DNA of 64,000 bases. Origin: Actinosynnema sp. ALI-1.44. GTDB taxonomy: Bacteria; Actinomycetota; Actinomycetes; Mycobacteriales; Pseudonocardiaceae. The stretch is taken from NCBI RefSeq assembly GCF_001984155.1, contig NZ_MTQO01000051.1:550475-614474 (forward strand), written 5' to 3'. This document shows positions 15,231-23,734 of the stretch, one piece after another. A model generated the notes under the pieces. That model did no database searches. It was not told where the DNA came from and saw nothing but the letters and a program-made list of their open reading frames with translations. Made by a program: the position numbers and the translations under genes. Each line of letters begins with the position of its first letter. Position 1 is the stretch's first letter.

Positions 15231-16766
15231 TCAGGTGGGCGTCGCCAACTCCAGCGTGGCCAGGTCGTAGCCGAAACCGATCGCGGGCATCGGACGCGCG
15301 TCACGGACTCGGTCTCCACGCAGCGCCGGCACCGACGGTTCGTTGAACAGCAGTGGGACCACCGCGACATCGGCCAGTACCCGGTTTTCCACACGTTGCC
15401 ACGCGGTGACGGCCCGCAGCGGTTGCAACTCCGCCAGCGCCTCGTCGATCAGCGCGTCGACCTCCGGCGAGCTGTAGCCGCCGTAGTTCCCCGGTGCGTC
15501 GGACTGGAACATCCGCTGCAGGAACACCCGCGCGTTGTTGTGGAACCAGTCCGGCGACCAGGACACCAGCGTCATGTCCCACTCCGCCGCCGGATCGGCC
15601 AGCGTGGCCCGCAGTTCGGCCTGCTCGAGCGCGAGCGCGGTGACCGTGATGCCCACCTTCGCCAAGTCGGCCGCGACCGCGTTGGCGACCATGGCGTCGG
15701 TCGGGGCGTGCAGCATGCGCAGACGCGTTCCCGCTGCCGAACCGGCAGGCACCGCCGGACCCGTCTCCTGGTGGCCGTCGTTGCCGGGCGGGATGATGGA
15801 GTACGCGGCCCGCTTGCCCGGCCCAGCCAACGTTTCCCGGTCGATCGCCCCGGCGACGGCTCGGCGGACCGCCAGGTCGACATCGTCCCGGCGCATGTTG
15901 AAAAGGAGGCACGGATCGAGCGCGCTGCCGAGGTCGACGGCGGTCGCCGCCGCGGTCACTGGCACGTTCCACGTCAGGTCCGCGGCCCCCGACCGGACCG
16001 CCGCCGCTGCGGTGTCCCCTGTGGACGGGATGACCCGGATGGCACTCAGCCGCCGTTGCCTGACCGGATCGGACGCCGGGTCCCACACCGGGTTGGGCTC
16101 GAACTGGGCGATGCTGCCCGGGACGGGCCGGTACGGTCCGAGGGACCGGATGTGTTCGCGGAACTCCGGGCTGTCGGGCACGAACGCGTCGTACTCCGCC
16201 GGCGCGGGAGAGGCGCACGGCAACGCCAGGATGTCGACGATGTCCAGCGTCGGCCGGAGCAGTTCGATCACGAGGCTTTCGTCGTCCAACGCGAACACGC
16301 CCGCGATCTCGTGTGTGTTCTGGAAGCGCGCCAACTGCTCGGCAGTGCCGTCCGGTGCCGCCGCGGCGAACTCGCGGTGGTACTCGGCCATGCCCCGGAT
16401 GGTGCTGGTGAAGAACGGCAGCGCCGGGTTGCGCACGGTCGGCCCGGCCAGCCGCTTCAGTCCGCGCACCACGTCGTGCGCGGTCAGCGGCCGAGGCGGG
16501 GTGGTGTCCCAGCGGACCCCGGGGCGCAGGTGCACGACATAGCTGCGACCGCTGGCGCCGAGGCCCGCGTTGTAGATCGACGGGATCGCCGTGGCCAGGT
16601 CCGGTACCGGTGCGATCGCCTGCCAGTTCCTCAGGTTCATGTCCGGTTGGTAGGTGAACAGCTGACGGGTGTAGAGCCGCAGCAGTTGGCGCGTGGGGAT
16701 GTGGTGCGAGCACGCCGGATCCAGGTGATCCGGGGCGCCGTGACCGTGCAGTCGCAGTATGGCCAT
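15231..16766 (-). CDS. Family 5 solute-binding protein lacking a signal peptide
   Basis: A 511-aa protein with the full SBP_bac_5 (peptide/nickel-binding) fold: start LRLHGHGAPDHLDPACSHH, VHLRPGVRWDTTPPRPLTA followed by HDVVRGLKRL, IRSLGPYRPV, RRAVAGAIDRE and WDMTLVSWSPDW. It begins directly at the mature domain, with no signal sequence or lipobox, and no in-frame extension supplies one because the upstream gene ends 16 bases before. It is therefore predicted to be cytoplasmic. No peptide permease genes accompany it. It sits between the PLP enzyme gene and the 48-aa peptide ORF, suggesting an intracellular peptide- or metabolite-binding job. Confidence 0.88.
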   Translation of the reverse strand: MAILRLHGHGAPDHLDPACSHHIPTRQLLRLYTRQLFTYQPDMNLRNWQAIAPVPDLATAIPSIYNAGLGASGRSYVVHLRPGVRWDTTPPRPLTAHDVVRGLKRLAGPTVRNPALPFFTSTIRGMAEYHREFAAAAPDGTAEQLARFQNTHEIAGVFALDDESLVIELLRPTLDIVDILALPCASPAPAEYDAFVPDSPEFREHIRSLGPYRPVPGSIAQFEPNPVWDPASDPVRQRRLSAIRVIPSTGDTAAAAVRSGAADLTWNVPVTAAATAVDLGSALDPCLLFNMRRDDVDLAVRRAVAGAIDRETLAGPGKRAAYSIIPPGNDGHQETGPAVPAGSAAGTRLRMLHAPTDAMVANAVAADLAKVGITVTALALEQAELRATLADPAAEWDMTLVSWSPDWFHNNARVFLQRMFQSDAPGNYGGYSSPEVDALIDEALAELQPLRAVTAWQRVENRVLADVAVVPLLFNEPSVPALRGDRVRDARPMPAIGFGYDLATLELATPT

Positions 16767-16782
16767 CCGTCCGCCGCTCCCG

Positions 16783-18096
16783 TCAGCTCATCTCGTCGCC
16801 GAGCCGCCCCATGACGTCCACCGCGTGGTCGATCTCGTCGTGGTCGTTGAAGATGTGCGTGGTGATCCGCGCCGCGTAGTGCTGGTGCGGCGAGTCCTGG
16901 ACGTCGAACTCGGTCCAGCGGATCCAGATCCGGTGCTCCAGCTCCAGCCGTTTCATGTACATGTGGATCTTCTTGACGTTCCACGCGTCCTCGGACCGGC
17001 GGAACGGGTGGAACGCGATCAGCGGCGAGCGGAGTTCCGGATCGGTCCCCGGCGAGTACAGCGCGTCCCGGCCGAAGCGGTCGGCCAGCTTGCCCCTGGC
17101 GTACTCGGCGAGTGCCATGATCCGATCCTCGATCCGGGCCCGGCCGATCTCGTCCCAGATCTCGCACGCTTTCGCCAGTGCCGCGCCGCGGGCGATGCTC
17201 GCACTGCCCGCGCTCTGCAGGTAGTCGGCGAGGTTGTCGCTCTCCACGTCGGTCCGGGACCGTGGCGGTGGACTGCCGTGCATCGGGTACCAGGTCGAGA
17301 TGATCGGCCAGAACGTCGGCAGCGGCAGCGGGTTGTGCTCGGTCACCTTGTTGCGCGCGTACAACAGCCCGGTCCCGAGTGGTCCACATTGGAACTTCGA
17401 GCCGGAGCACGCCATGAAGTCCATTCCCATCGCCCGGAAGTCGGCGTTGAGCATGCCCGGCACCAGCGCGCCGTCCACCACTGTGATCAGGCCGTGCCGC
17501 TGTGCCAGGTCGCAGAGTTGGCGCACCGGCAGCTTCGTCCCGGTGAACAGGGTGATCGCGGCGAAGGCGAGCACCTTGGTCCGCGACGTGATCGCCGCTT
17601 CGAAGAGGGCCACGACCTCCTCGGCGGTGACGTCGTTCCCGATGGGCAGGGTCAGTGCCTTGACGGTGATGCCGTGCCGGTTGCGGAGCAGGTTGAAGTT
17701 CGACAGGACCGAGTAGCACTCGTGCGTGGTGGTGATGACCTCGTCGCCCTCGTGGAGGTCCAGACCGTGGATGATCCGGGCCACGCCCTCGGTCGCGTTG
17801 TGGCAGATCGACATCTCGTCCTGGTCGACCCCGTACGCCCGGGCGATGGTGGCCCGGTGTTCCGGGTACATGCCTGGCGGGTACACGTCCATCAGGCCAC
17901 CGGTCCACTCCCGGGTGACCCGGTCCACTGTGTCGAGCACCGCGTAGGGCATCACGCCGATGGTGCCGGTATTGAGGTGGATGGAGTTCGGGGCGATCGC
18001 GAAGATGTCCCGGATGCTGTCCCAGGACGCTTCCCGCAGCCCGGGGCGGGTGAGCTCGCCGGTGTCCACGGTGTCGGTCACAGCATGATGGTACAT
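16783..18096 (-). CDS. Class V PLP-dependent enzyme (isopenicillin N epimerase/desulphurase-like)
   Basis: A 437-aa fold-type I PLP enzyme of aminotransferase class V. The opening SIHLNTGTIGVMP, the NATEGVARI and THECYSV segments, the PLP-binding Asp in VVDGALVPG and the Schiff-base Lys in CSGSKFQCGPLGTG are all visible. Family members include epimerases, desulphurases, lyases and kynureninase-like enzymes; the reaction cannot be assigned. The ATG at 18096 lies within the palindrome TACATGTA (18092-18099) and has no clear ribosome site, so leaderless translation or the GTG at 18081 is possible. It heads an operon with the SBP and peptide ORF and faces the HxlR-type regulator gene. Confidence 0.88.
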   Translation of the reverse strand: MYHHAVTDTVDTGELTRPGLREASWDSIRDIFAIAPNSIHLNTGTIGVMPYAVLDTVDRVTREWTGGLMDVYPPGMYPEHRATIARAYGVDQDEMSICHNATEGVARIIHGLDLHEGDEVITTTHECYSVLSNFNLLRNRHGITVKALTLPIGNDVTAEEVVALFEAAITSRTKVLAFAAITLFTGTKLPVRQLCDLAQRHGLITVVDGALVPGMLNADFRAMGMDFMACSGSKFQCGPLGTGLLYARNKVTEHNPLPLPTFWPIISTWYPMHGSPPPRSRTDVESDNLADYLQSAGSASIARGAALAKACEIWDEIGRARIEDRIMALAEYARGKLADRFGRDALYSPGTDPELRSPLIAFHPFRRSEDAWNVKKIHMYMKRLELEHRIWIRWTEFDVQDSPHQHYAARITTHIFNDHDEIDHAVDVMGRLGDEMS

Positions 18097-18235
18097 GTAT
18101 TTAAAGTTACTTGGTAGCTTGCTGATCGCGTCACGGCGCCGGTCCGAGGGGTGCCGAGCGCGACGGCCACCGGCGGTGCTGCCGTCCAGGTGAGATCAGT
18201 TGTTACTATCTTTACCGAAAGCGAGAGGAGGTGTC
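18097..18235. promoter_or_regulatory. Divergent promoter region between PLP enzyme and HxlR-SCP2 regulator
   Basis: A 139-base AT-richer space. The palindrome TACATGTA (18092-18099) covers the PLP enzyme start. GTTACTTGG (18106-18114) and GTTACTATC (18202-18210) repeat GTTACT in the same orientation about 96 bases apart. These are candidate binding sites for the adjacent regulator; no experimental support. Confidence 0.4.
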
Positions 18236-18886
18236 ATGGCTGACAAGCGCGACTATGGGCAGTTCTGCGGGCTCGCCGCCGGGCTGAACGTCATCGGCGA
18301 GCGCTGGACACTGCTGATCATCAGGGAGCTGCTGATCGGGCCGTCCCGGTTCTCCGAGCTGATCGACAACCTGCCGGGCATCGGACCCAACCTGTTGTCG
18401 GAGCGGCTGCGGTCGCTGACCGAGCGCGGGGTCGTGCGGCAGTTGACCATGACGGGCGACGGCCGCGCCAAGGTCTACGAGCTGACCGAGCTCGGCGAGC
18501 AGCTGCGTGAGCCGGTGCTGGCGCTTGCGCACTGGGGCATGGCGTTCCTGCGCGAGGAGGACCGCAAGGGTGTCATCCGCGCGGAGTGGGGTTTTCTCGC
18601 CATTCAATCGATGATCGTGCACGACCGGATCCCGGACGTGGACGAGGTGTACGAGTTCCAGGTGGGCGACGAGGTGTTCACCATCGAGGTGCGGGACAAG
18701 AAGGTGGATTTCGGCCGCGGGCACGCAGCCGAGCCGAGCCTGACTGTCGAGTGCGACGCCGAGACGTTCATCCGCATCGGCGCCCGGATGATCACCCCGT
18801 TCGGGGCGATGGCCACCGGCGACGTCAAGATCAAGGGCGAGGTCGAGTCGGTGTACCGCTGCACCACCATGCTCGGGCTCAGCTGA
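18236..18886 (+). CDS. HxlR-type winged-helix regulator with C-terminal SCP2-like domain
   Basis: A 216-aa protein. Residues 8-100 are an HxlR winged helix (FCGLAAGLNVIGERWTLLII then RELLIGPSRFSELIDNLPGI, NLLSERLRSLTERGVV). Residues 120-216 resemble a sterol-carrier (SCP2) fold (VYEFQVGDEVFTIEVRD, LTVECDAETFIRI, GDVKIKGE), a likely lipid or polyketide ligand sensor. The ATG at 18236 has GAGAGGAGG upstream. It is divergent from the PLP enzyme operon and its 3' end overlaps the adenosine deaminase gene by 8 bases, convergent. It probably controls its own divergent promoter in response to a small molecule. Confidence 0.9.
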   Translation: MADKRDYGQFCGLAAGLNVIGERWTLLIIRELLIGPSRFSELIDNLPGIGPNLLSERLRSLTERGVVRQLTMTGDGRAKVYELTELGEQLREPVLALAHWGMAFLREEDRKGVIRAEWGFLAIQSMIVHDRIPDVDEVYEFQVGDEVFTIEVRDKKVDFGRGHAAEPSLTVECDAETFIRIGARMITPFGAMATGDVKIKGEVESVYRCTTMLGLS

Positions 18887-19898
18887 GCGGCAGCCGCGCG
18901 GCGAGATAGCCGTCCAGCTCCCGGTGCAAGGCCTGCCGGGTGGCCGTGCCGCAGAACGACGCGTCGACACCCGTCCGGGCGATCGCGGCGAGGTCGGCCG
19001 CGGCAAGGCCGAACTGCCGGTGGCACAGCAGGTATTCGGCGGTGAGGGTGGTGCCGAACATGCCGGGATCGTCGGTGCCGAGCGTGACCGGAACTCCGGC
19101 GGCCAGCAACGTCGGCAGTGGATGGTCCGCGGCCGCGGCCACGGCACGGGTGCGCAGGTTCGACGTGGGGCAGATCTCCAGTGTGATCCGGTGCTCGGCG
19201 AGGTGGCGCCGCAGCGACGGGTCCTGAACCGCGGCTATGCCGTGTCCGACGCGTTCCGCCGACAGTTCCCGGACCGCGGCCCACACCTGCTCCGGACCGG
19301 AGACCTCACCGGCGTGCGGAACGCTGTGCAGCCCGGCTGCCCGTGCGGCGGCGAAAGTGTCCCGGAACCACTCCCGTGCGATCCCCGCCTCGGGCCCGCC
19401 GAGGCCGAATCCGACGGTGCCGCTCGGTTGCCAGGTCAATACCCAGTCCAGTGTGGCCGGTCCGGCCGTGGGGCCGTCGTCGCCGGAGACGTCGTGCACC
19501 CAGGCGAGCTCGACGCCCATCCGGGCCGCGGCGGATCGCCCGGCTGTCAGTGCCTCGGCCAGCTCCTGAGCGGGGACACCGGCCTTCAGATGGGACATCG
19601 GGGTGACCGTCACCTCCGCGTAGCGGACGTTGTCCCGGCACAGGTCGGCGGCCAGTCCAGTGATCAGCGTCACCACATCCTCGCCAGTGGTCACCAGACG
19701 GTTGACGGCCGTGTACACCTCGACGAAGTGTGCGAAATCGACGAACCGGTAGTACTCGGCCAAGGTTTCGGGCTCGGTGGGCACGGCGTGTCGCGGGTGC
19801 CGTCGGGCCAGTTCGGCGACGGTCGGCACGCTGGCCGCGCCGAGCAGGTGCAGATGCAGATCGACCTTGGGCAGCCCGGCGACGAATTCCTCCAGCAT
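18879..19898 (-). CDS. Adenosine deaminase family amidohydrolase
   Basis: A 339-aa metal-dependent deaminase. It has the metal His pair in VDLHLHLLGA (HxH), the HAGE motif with metal His and catalytic Glu, and GTDDPGMFGT with the metal/catalytic Asp pair. The ATG at 19898 is preferred by family length; no clear ribosome site is seen and GTG 19907 is possible. Adenosine or a modified purine or pterin-like amine is the expected substrate class. Why it lies in a polyketide region is unclear: salvage of S-adenosyl-methionine by-products during methylation is one idea, chance neighbourhood another. Confidence 0.9.
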   Translation of the reverse strand: MLEEFVAGLPKVDLHLHLLGAASVPTVAELARRHPRHAVPTEPETLAEYYRFVDFAHFVEVYTAVNRLVTTGEDVVTLITGLAADLCRDNVRYAEVTVTPMSHLKAGVPAQELAEALTAGRSAAARMGVELAWVHDVSGDDGPTAGPATLDWVLTWQPSGTVGFGLGGPEAGIAREWFRDTFAAARAAGLHSVPHAGEVSGPEQVWAAVRELSAERVGHGIAAVQDPSLRRHLAEHRITLEICPTSNLRTRAVAAAADHPLPTLLAAGVPVTLGTDDPGMFGTTLTAEYLLCHRQFGLAAADLAAIARTGVDASFCGTATRQALHRELDGYLAARLPLS

Positions 19899-20062
19899 AC
19901 CAGCCACAAGGGGAAGGGTAGCAGTTATAGGAGTTAAGCCATGGCGGCCGAGCGTGGCCAGGTGAGGCTGAAGGCTTGACACAGTCCCTGCTGCGGGTTG
20001 TAGTTAGTTAGGCAATATATAGTGACCTGCTGGGGTTTGAACTGCCTTCGGACGGAGCGAGC
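19899..20062. promoter_or_regulatory. Divergent promoter space with AT-rich repeat
   Basis: Between adenosine deaminase and the methyltransferase. TTGTAG (19998-20003) and TATAGT (20018-20023) are only 14 bases apart, with TTAGTTAGG between them, similar in style to the short-spaced element at 13647-13671. It probably drives the plus-strand operon that starts at 20063. Confidence 0.4.
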
Positions 20063-20947
20063 ATGGATCCTCAGTCAGTGCTCATGCACCAGGCGATGCT
20101 CGCCGACCGACCACGGATGCGCGCCTACGACCGCGCACTGGAGCAGGCTGTCGGACCCGGTGACGTGGTGGTCGACGTGGGCGCGGGCGCGCTGGCCCTG
20201 TCGATGTTGGCACTGCGGCACGGCGCCGGACACGTGTACGCCGTCGAGGCGGATCCGGACCTCGTCGCAGTGGCGGAGGCCATCGTGCGGGACAACGATC
20301 TCAAGGGCCGCATCACCGTCGTCCAGGCGGACGCGCGAGTGGTCAGGCTGCCCCGCAAGGCGGACGTGGTGGTGGCCGAACTGATCGGCAACCTCGGTCC
20401 GGAAGAAGACATGATGGGTGCGGTGGGTTCGGTCGCCCGTCGCTGGCTCGTGCCGGGCGGCCGAGTCGTGCCGAGAGGACTGGCGACCCGGCTGGCCGCG
20501 ATCGAGTTCGACCAAGAGGGCTGGGGTCTGTGGGGTGACGACTTCCTCGGCTACCGGATGAGCGCGGTCCAGCAGCTGGTCGCGCCCGCCGCCCAGCTGC
20601 ACTTCTTCCAGCGACACCCTCGGCTGCTCAGCGAACCCGTCCTGGCCGAGGGACTGCGGCCGGGCGGGCCGCCTTGGAGCGGACGGCTGCGGATCGCCGA
20701 GCCGGGCACCCTGCACGCGGTGATCGGCTACTTCACCGTGGATCTGGCCGACGGAGTGACGCTGACGAACTTCCCGTCCTACCCAGGTTGCAACTGGGCT
20801 GTGTGGGTGTGGCCGGTGCGGCACACCGGGGTCGCAGTCGACACGGAACTGTCCGTACGACTGCACAGTCCGCGCGGCAGACGCCAGGGCCGGGTGGCCA
20901 CCGACTGGTGGCTGGAATGCGGCCTGGTCGGGCGAGGAGCGGACTGA
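20063..20947 (+). CDS. PRMT-like SAM-dependent methyltransferase
   Basis: A 294-aa protein with a class I SAM fold whose motif I is VVDVGAGALALSMLAL and acidic motif VYAVEADPD. The motifs MLADRPRMRAYDRAL, before the SAM domain, and AELIGNLGPEED, in the position of the double-E loop, resemble protein arginine methyltransferases, followed by a C-terminal beta-barrel-like part. The ATG at 20063 is preceded by GGACGGAGCG. It overlaps the next gene (TGATG). Bacterial PRMT-like enzymes can methylate small molecules as well as proteins, so the target is open. Confidence 0.85.
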   Translation: MDPQSVLMHQAMLADRPRMRAYDRALEQAVGPGDVVVDVGAGALALSMLALRHGAGHVYAVEADPDLVAVAEAIVRDNDLKGRITVVQADARVVRLPRKADVVVAELIGNLGPEEDMMGAVGSVARRWLVPGGRVVPRGLATRLAAIEFDQEGWGLWGDDFLGYRMSAVQQLVAPAAQLHFFQRHPRLLSEPVLAEGLRPGGPPWSGRLRIAEPGTLHAVIGYFTVDLADGVTLTNFPSYPGCNWAVWVWPVRHTGVAVDTELSVRLHSPRGRRQGRVATDWWLECGLVGRGAD

Positions 20948-21585
20948 TGCCGTTCTCACTCGGCACCACACGGGACATCCCGGTGCGCGCGCTCAAACCC
21001 TGTGGCCTCACCTGGTCGGGGGAATATCTGTGGTTCTCCGAGTCGGTCTCCGGCCAGATCTCGGCGCTCGACCCGGTCACCGGCACGGTGGAGCGGCGCA
21101 TCGCGTGCCCAGAGCTGTGCACGGACCTGACCACCATGGGTGGCAACCTGGTACAGGTGGTCGGGCGGACGCGGTATCTGCGCGTCATCCACCCAGTGTC
21201 CGGCGAGGTGGTGACCGAGCTGCCCAACCCGCGCTCCGGACACGCGCTGTCCGGACTGGAAGCGACCCGGGATGGCGTCTGGTTCGGCTACGAGGACCTG
21301 CAACTGGTCGACCTGCGCAGCACCGACAACTGGCGGCTGATCGACGTGATTCCTGTGCGGGGCAGGGTTTCCGGGCTGACCGCGTCGGACAGCTACGTGG
21401 CATACACCGACTACCGCGCGGGCACGATCAACATGGTGGACTACCGGACCGGACGGGAACTCGTCGCGTACGACCCTCCCGGCAACCCGACCGGGATCAC
21501 CTGGGACGGCAATCGGATCTGGTATTGCGACTACACCACGCTCCAGTTGCGGGCGATCGAGGTTCCGGGCATCAGCGGGTTCTGA
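20947..21585 (+). CDS. Small YVTN/SMP30-like beta-propeller protein
   Basis: A 212-aa protein of repeated four-stranded blades, each with a W-G/D/S-x-x-L/I-W-type core: GLTWSGEYLWFSES, GLEATRDGVWFGYED, GLTASDSYVAYTDY and GITWDGNRIWYCDY, spaced about 45-55 residues apart. No signal peptide, so cytoplasmic. Its start overlaps the stop of the methyltransferase gene, and the kinase-like gene follows after 14 bases. It may be a binding partner or lactonase-like domain for the operon; catalytic residues are not identified. Confidence 0.8.
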   Translation: MPFSLGTTRDIPVRALKPCGLTWSGEYLWFSESVSGQISALDPVTGTVERRIACPELCTDLTTMGGNLVQVVGRTRYLRVIHPVSGEVVTELPNPRSGHALSGLEATRDGVWFGYEDLQLVDLRSTDNWRLIDVIPVRGRVSGLTASDSYVAYTDYRAGTINMVDYRTGRELVAYDPPGNPTGITWDGNRIWYCDYTTLQLRAIEVPGISGF

Positions 21586-21599
21586 CCTGGGGAGACAAG

Positions 21600-22868
21600 A
21601 TGGCTCTTGTGGTCCGGGCGGTCAAGATCGTGGTGTTGTCGACAGCCGTCATGCTTCCCGCTGTGCTCGTCGGGCTGCTCAGGGCAGTCATCTCAGGCCG
21701 TACTGCCGGGAAACGGCACGTCTACCGGCAGTTGACCAGTCTGCTCATGCTACTCGGACCGACGTTCGTCAAAGCGGGCCAAGTGCTCGGCACCCGCAGG
21801 GACCTGCTGCCGGCCGAGCTGTGTGCGCAGCTGTCGGTGTTGCAGGACTCGGTGAGCCCGATGAACGTCGAGCAGACTCGGCTGGCGCTGCGCGAGGCGT
21901 ACGGCGACTCGGTCGATGAGATCTTCGCCGAGGTCGACCTCCAGCCGGTCGCCAGCGGCAGCGTGGCCTCTGTCTACCGAGCGGGACTGGGCACCGGTGC
22001 CGACGTGGCGGTCAAGCTGCGCCGCCCCGGTATCGAGGAGGTCATGCGCAGGGACCTGACACTGATCCACAAGGGTGCGGCGCTCGTGGCGAGGCTCCCG
22101 GTGTTCCGAGGTGTGCCGGTGACCGAGGTGGTCGGGGCCATGGCGGACGCGGTACTGGGGCAACTGGACTTCGAGCGGGAGGCCGATGCGCTGATACGGT
22201 TGCGTGAGAACCTGTCGGCGGTGCCACGGGTCTGGGTGCCACAGGTGTATCCGGAGGCGTGCACACCGCAGTGCGTTGTCATGGAATACATCCCCGGCCT
22301 CGCGCTGGACACCGCGGAACACTGCACGGCCGCCGCCCGCAAGCGGTTCGCGGCGTCCGGGCTGTCGGCGATGTACCAGATGCTGTTCGTGGACGGGTTC
22401 GTGCACTGCGACATGCATCCCGGCAACCTGTACTTCACAAGCGGAGCACAGGTGATCGTCCTCGACGCCGGGTTCAGTGTCCAGTTGTCCGAACGGATGC
22501 GCCGCCTCTTCGCGGAGTTCTTCATGAACATGTCCATTGGCCGCGGTCGCAAGGCCGCCGAGATCGTGATCGAGAGCTCGGCGGGTGTGCGCGCGGATGC
22601 CGACATCGAGGGCTTCACGGTTCGGATGGCCGATCTGGTGGAACGCAGCCACGGCCAACCGGCCAAGGAGTTCAGCCTGATCGCGTTCGCCACTGAGATG
22701 TTCGACCTGCAACGCCGGTTCGGCATCCACGCCGCGTCGGAACTGATCTTCCCGCTGCTTTCGCTGCTGGTGATCGAAGGCACGATCCGCGATCTGGACC
22801 CGAACATGGACTTCCAGAAGGCGGCCGAGCCGATGTTGATGCGCGGCCTGTTCGGCACGAAGCGGTGA
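21600..22868 (+). CDS. ABC1/UbiB (AarF) family atypical kinase
   Basis: A 422-aa protein. After a hydrophobic N-terminus come the family's defining KxGQ motif (TFVKAGQVLGTRRDLLP), the Ala-rich loop (VASGSVASVYRAG), VAVKLRRPG with the ATP Lys, the catalytic segment FVHCDMHPGN, and DAGF in place of DFG. UbiB-type proteins are linked to isoprenoid quinone or lipid metabolism, often as ATPases. The ATG at 21600 has GGGGAG upstream. Its presence with a methyltransferase and an AhpD-like protein suggests handling of a quinone-like molecule. Confidence 0.9.
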   Translation: MALVVRAVKIVVLSTAVMLPAVLVGLLRAVISGRTAGKRHVYRQLTSLLMLLGPTFVKAGQVLGTRRDLLPAELCAQLSVLQDSVSPMNVEQTRLALREAYGDSVDEIFAEVDLQPVASGSVASVYRAGLGTGADVAVKLRRPGIEEVMRRDLTLIHKGAALVARLPVFRGVPVTEVVGAMADAVLGQLDFEREADALIRLRENLSAVPRVWVPQVYPEACTPQCVVMEYIPGLALDTAEHCTAAARKRFAASGLSAMYQMLFVDGFVHCDMHPGNLYFTSGAQVIVLDAGFSVQLSERMRRLFAEFFMNMSIGRGRKAAEIVIESSAGVRADADIEGFTVRMADLVERSHGQPAKEFSLIAFATEMFDLQRRFGIHAASELIFPLLSLLVIEGTIRDLDPNMDFQKAAEPMLMRGLFGTKR

Positions 22869-23036
22869 TACGGCACTGGACGTCAGGCAGGCGGTGAGAG
22901 AGCTGGTGGGCTGCTGTGCCGCATCGGGATCGTCGCCCGGCCTTCGACCACCTGAACGCGGGGACCACGGCACCGGCACCGTGTACTCTCCTTGGCCGGA
23001 GGTCGTTACCGGAAATGTAACCAGCCAGGAGGTCAT

Positions 23037-23573
23037 GTGCCGCACATCAAGCTGGATTCCGAGTCGCCCGGGATCATCGGGTTGTTCGAGTACCGCCCGG
23101 AAACAGCCAAACCGTTGGGCGAATTGGCCGACGTGCTTCTCCGCGGCCCGAGCACACTGAGCCGGGGTGAGCGGGAGCTGATCGCCACCGTGGTGTCCGA
23201 CGGAAACGAATGCGAGTTCTGCGCGTCCGCGCACGGGGCGTTCGCGGCAGCGCAGCTCGATGGTGGCTTGCCACTCGTGCGGGCGGCGACCGACGACTAC
23301 CGGAACGCGCCGATCTCCGACAAACTCAAGGCTTTGCTGGCGATCGCGCTGCTGGTTCGGCAAGGCGGCCGTGCTGTCGACGCGGCGAGCGTCGCGGCAG
23401 CCAAAGACGCGGGGGCGACCGATCTCGAGATCCACGACACGGTGTTGATCGCGGCGGCGTTCTGCATGTTCAACCGGTACGTCGACGGACTGGCCACCGA
23501 GACACCCGCCTCGGACGAAGCTTATGCCGCGCGGGCACAGCAGATCGTCGAGCACGGGTACGCCAAAACCTAG
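23037..23573 (+). CDS. Carboxymuconolactone decarboxylase / AhpD-like protein
   Basis: A 178-aa all-helical protein. It has the AhpD redox motif CEFCASAH with a preceding Glu (GNECEFCASAHGAF), so a peroxidase-related thiol function is likely. The GTG at 23037 is chosen because AGGAGG sits 7 bases upstream; an overlapping ATG at 23035 is in another frame. It probably ends the operon begun by the PRMT-like gene, although a 168-base gap precedes it. A hairpin terminator follows. Confidence 0.88.
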   Translation: MPHIKLDSESPGIIGLFEYRPETAKPLGELADVLLRGPSTLSRGERELIATVVSDGNECEFCASAHGAFAAAQLDGGLPLVRAATDDYRNAPISDKLKALLAIALLVRQGGRAVDAASVAAAKDAGATDLEIHDTVLIAAAFCMFNRYVDGLATETPASDEAYAARAQQIVEHGYAKT

Positions 23574-23630
23574 CCGATCTAGTCCCGCGAACTGTGAATG
23601 GTGAGACTGTCACGCCATGCCGACACCTCT

Positions 23631-23661
23631 GGTTCGGCGACCGGTACCGGGTCGCCGAACC
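23631..23661. terminator. 12-bp hairpin between convergent genes
   Basis: GGTTCGGCGACC (23631-23642) and GGTCGCCGAACC (23650-23661) pair perfectly over 12 bases with a 7-base loop. It lies between the AhpD-like gene and the convergent maleylpyruvate-isomerase-like gene. Confidence 0.75.
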
Positions 23662-23734
23662 GCACATCACGAACAGCAGCCTAAGAGCCAGGGAAGATTC
23701 CCCTTCCTGGGCCCCAGTCACGAGGGCCAGGCGG

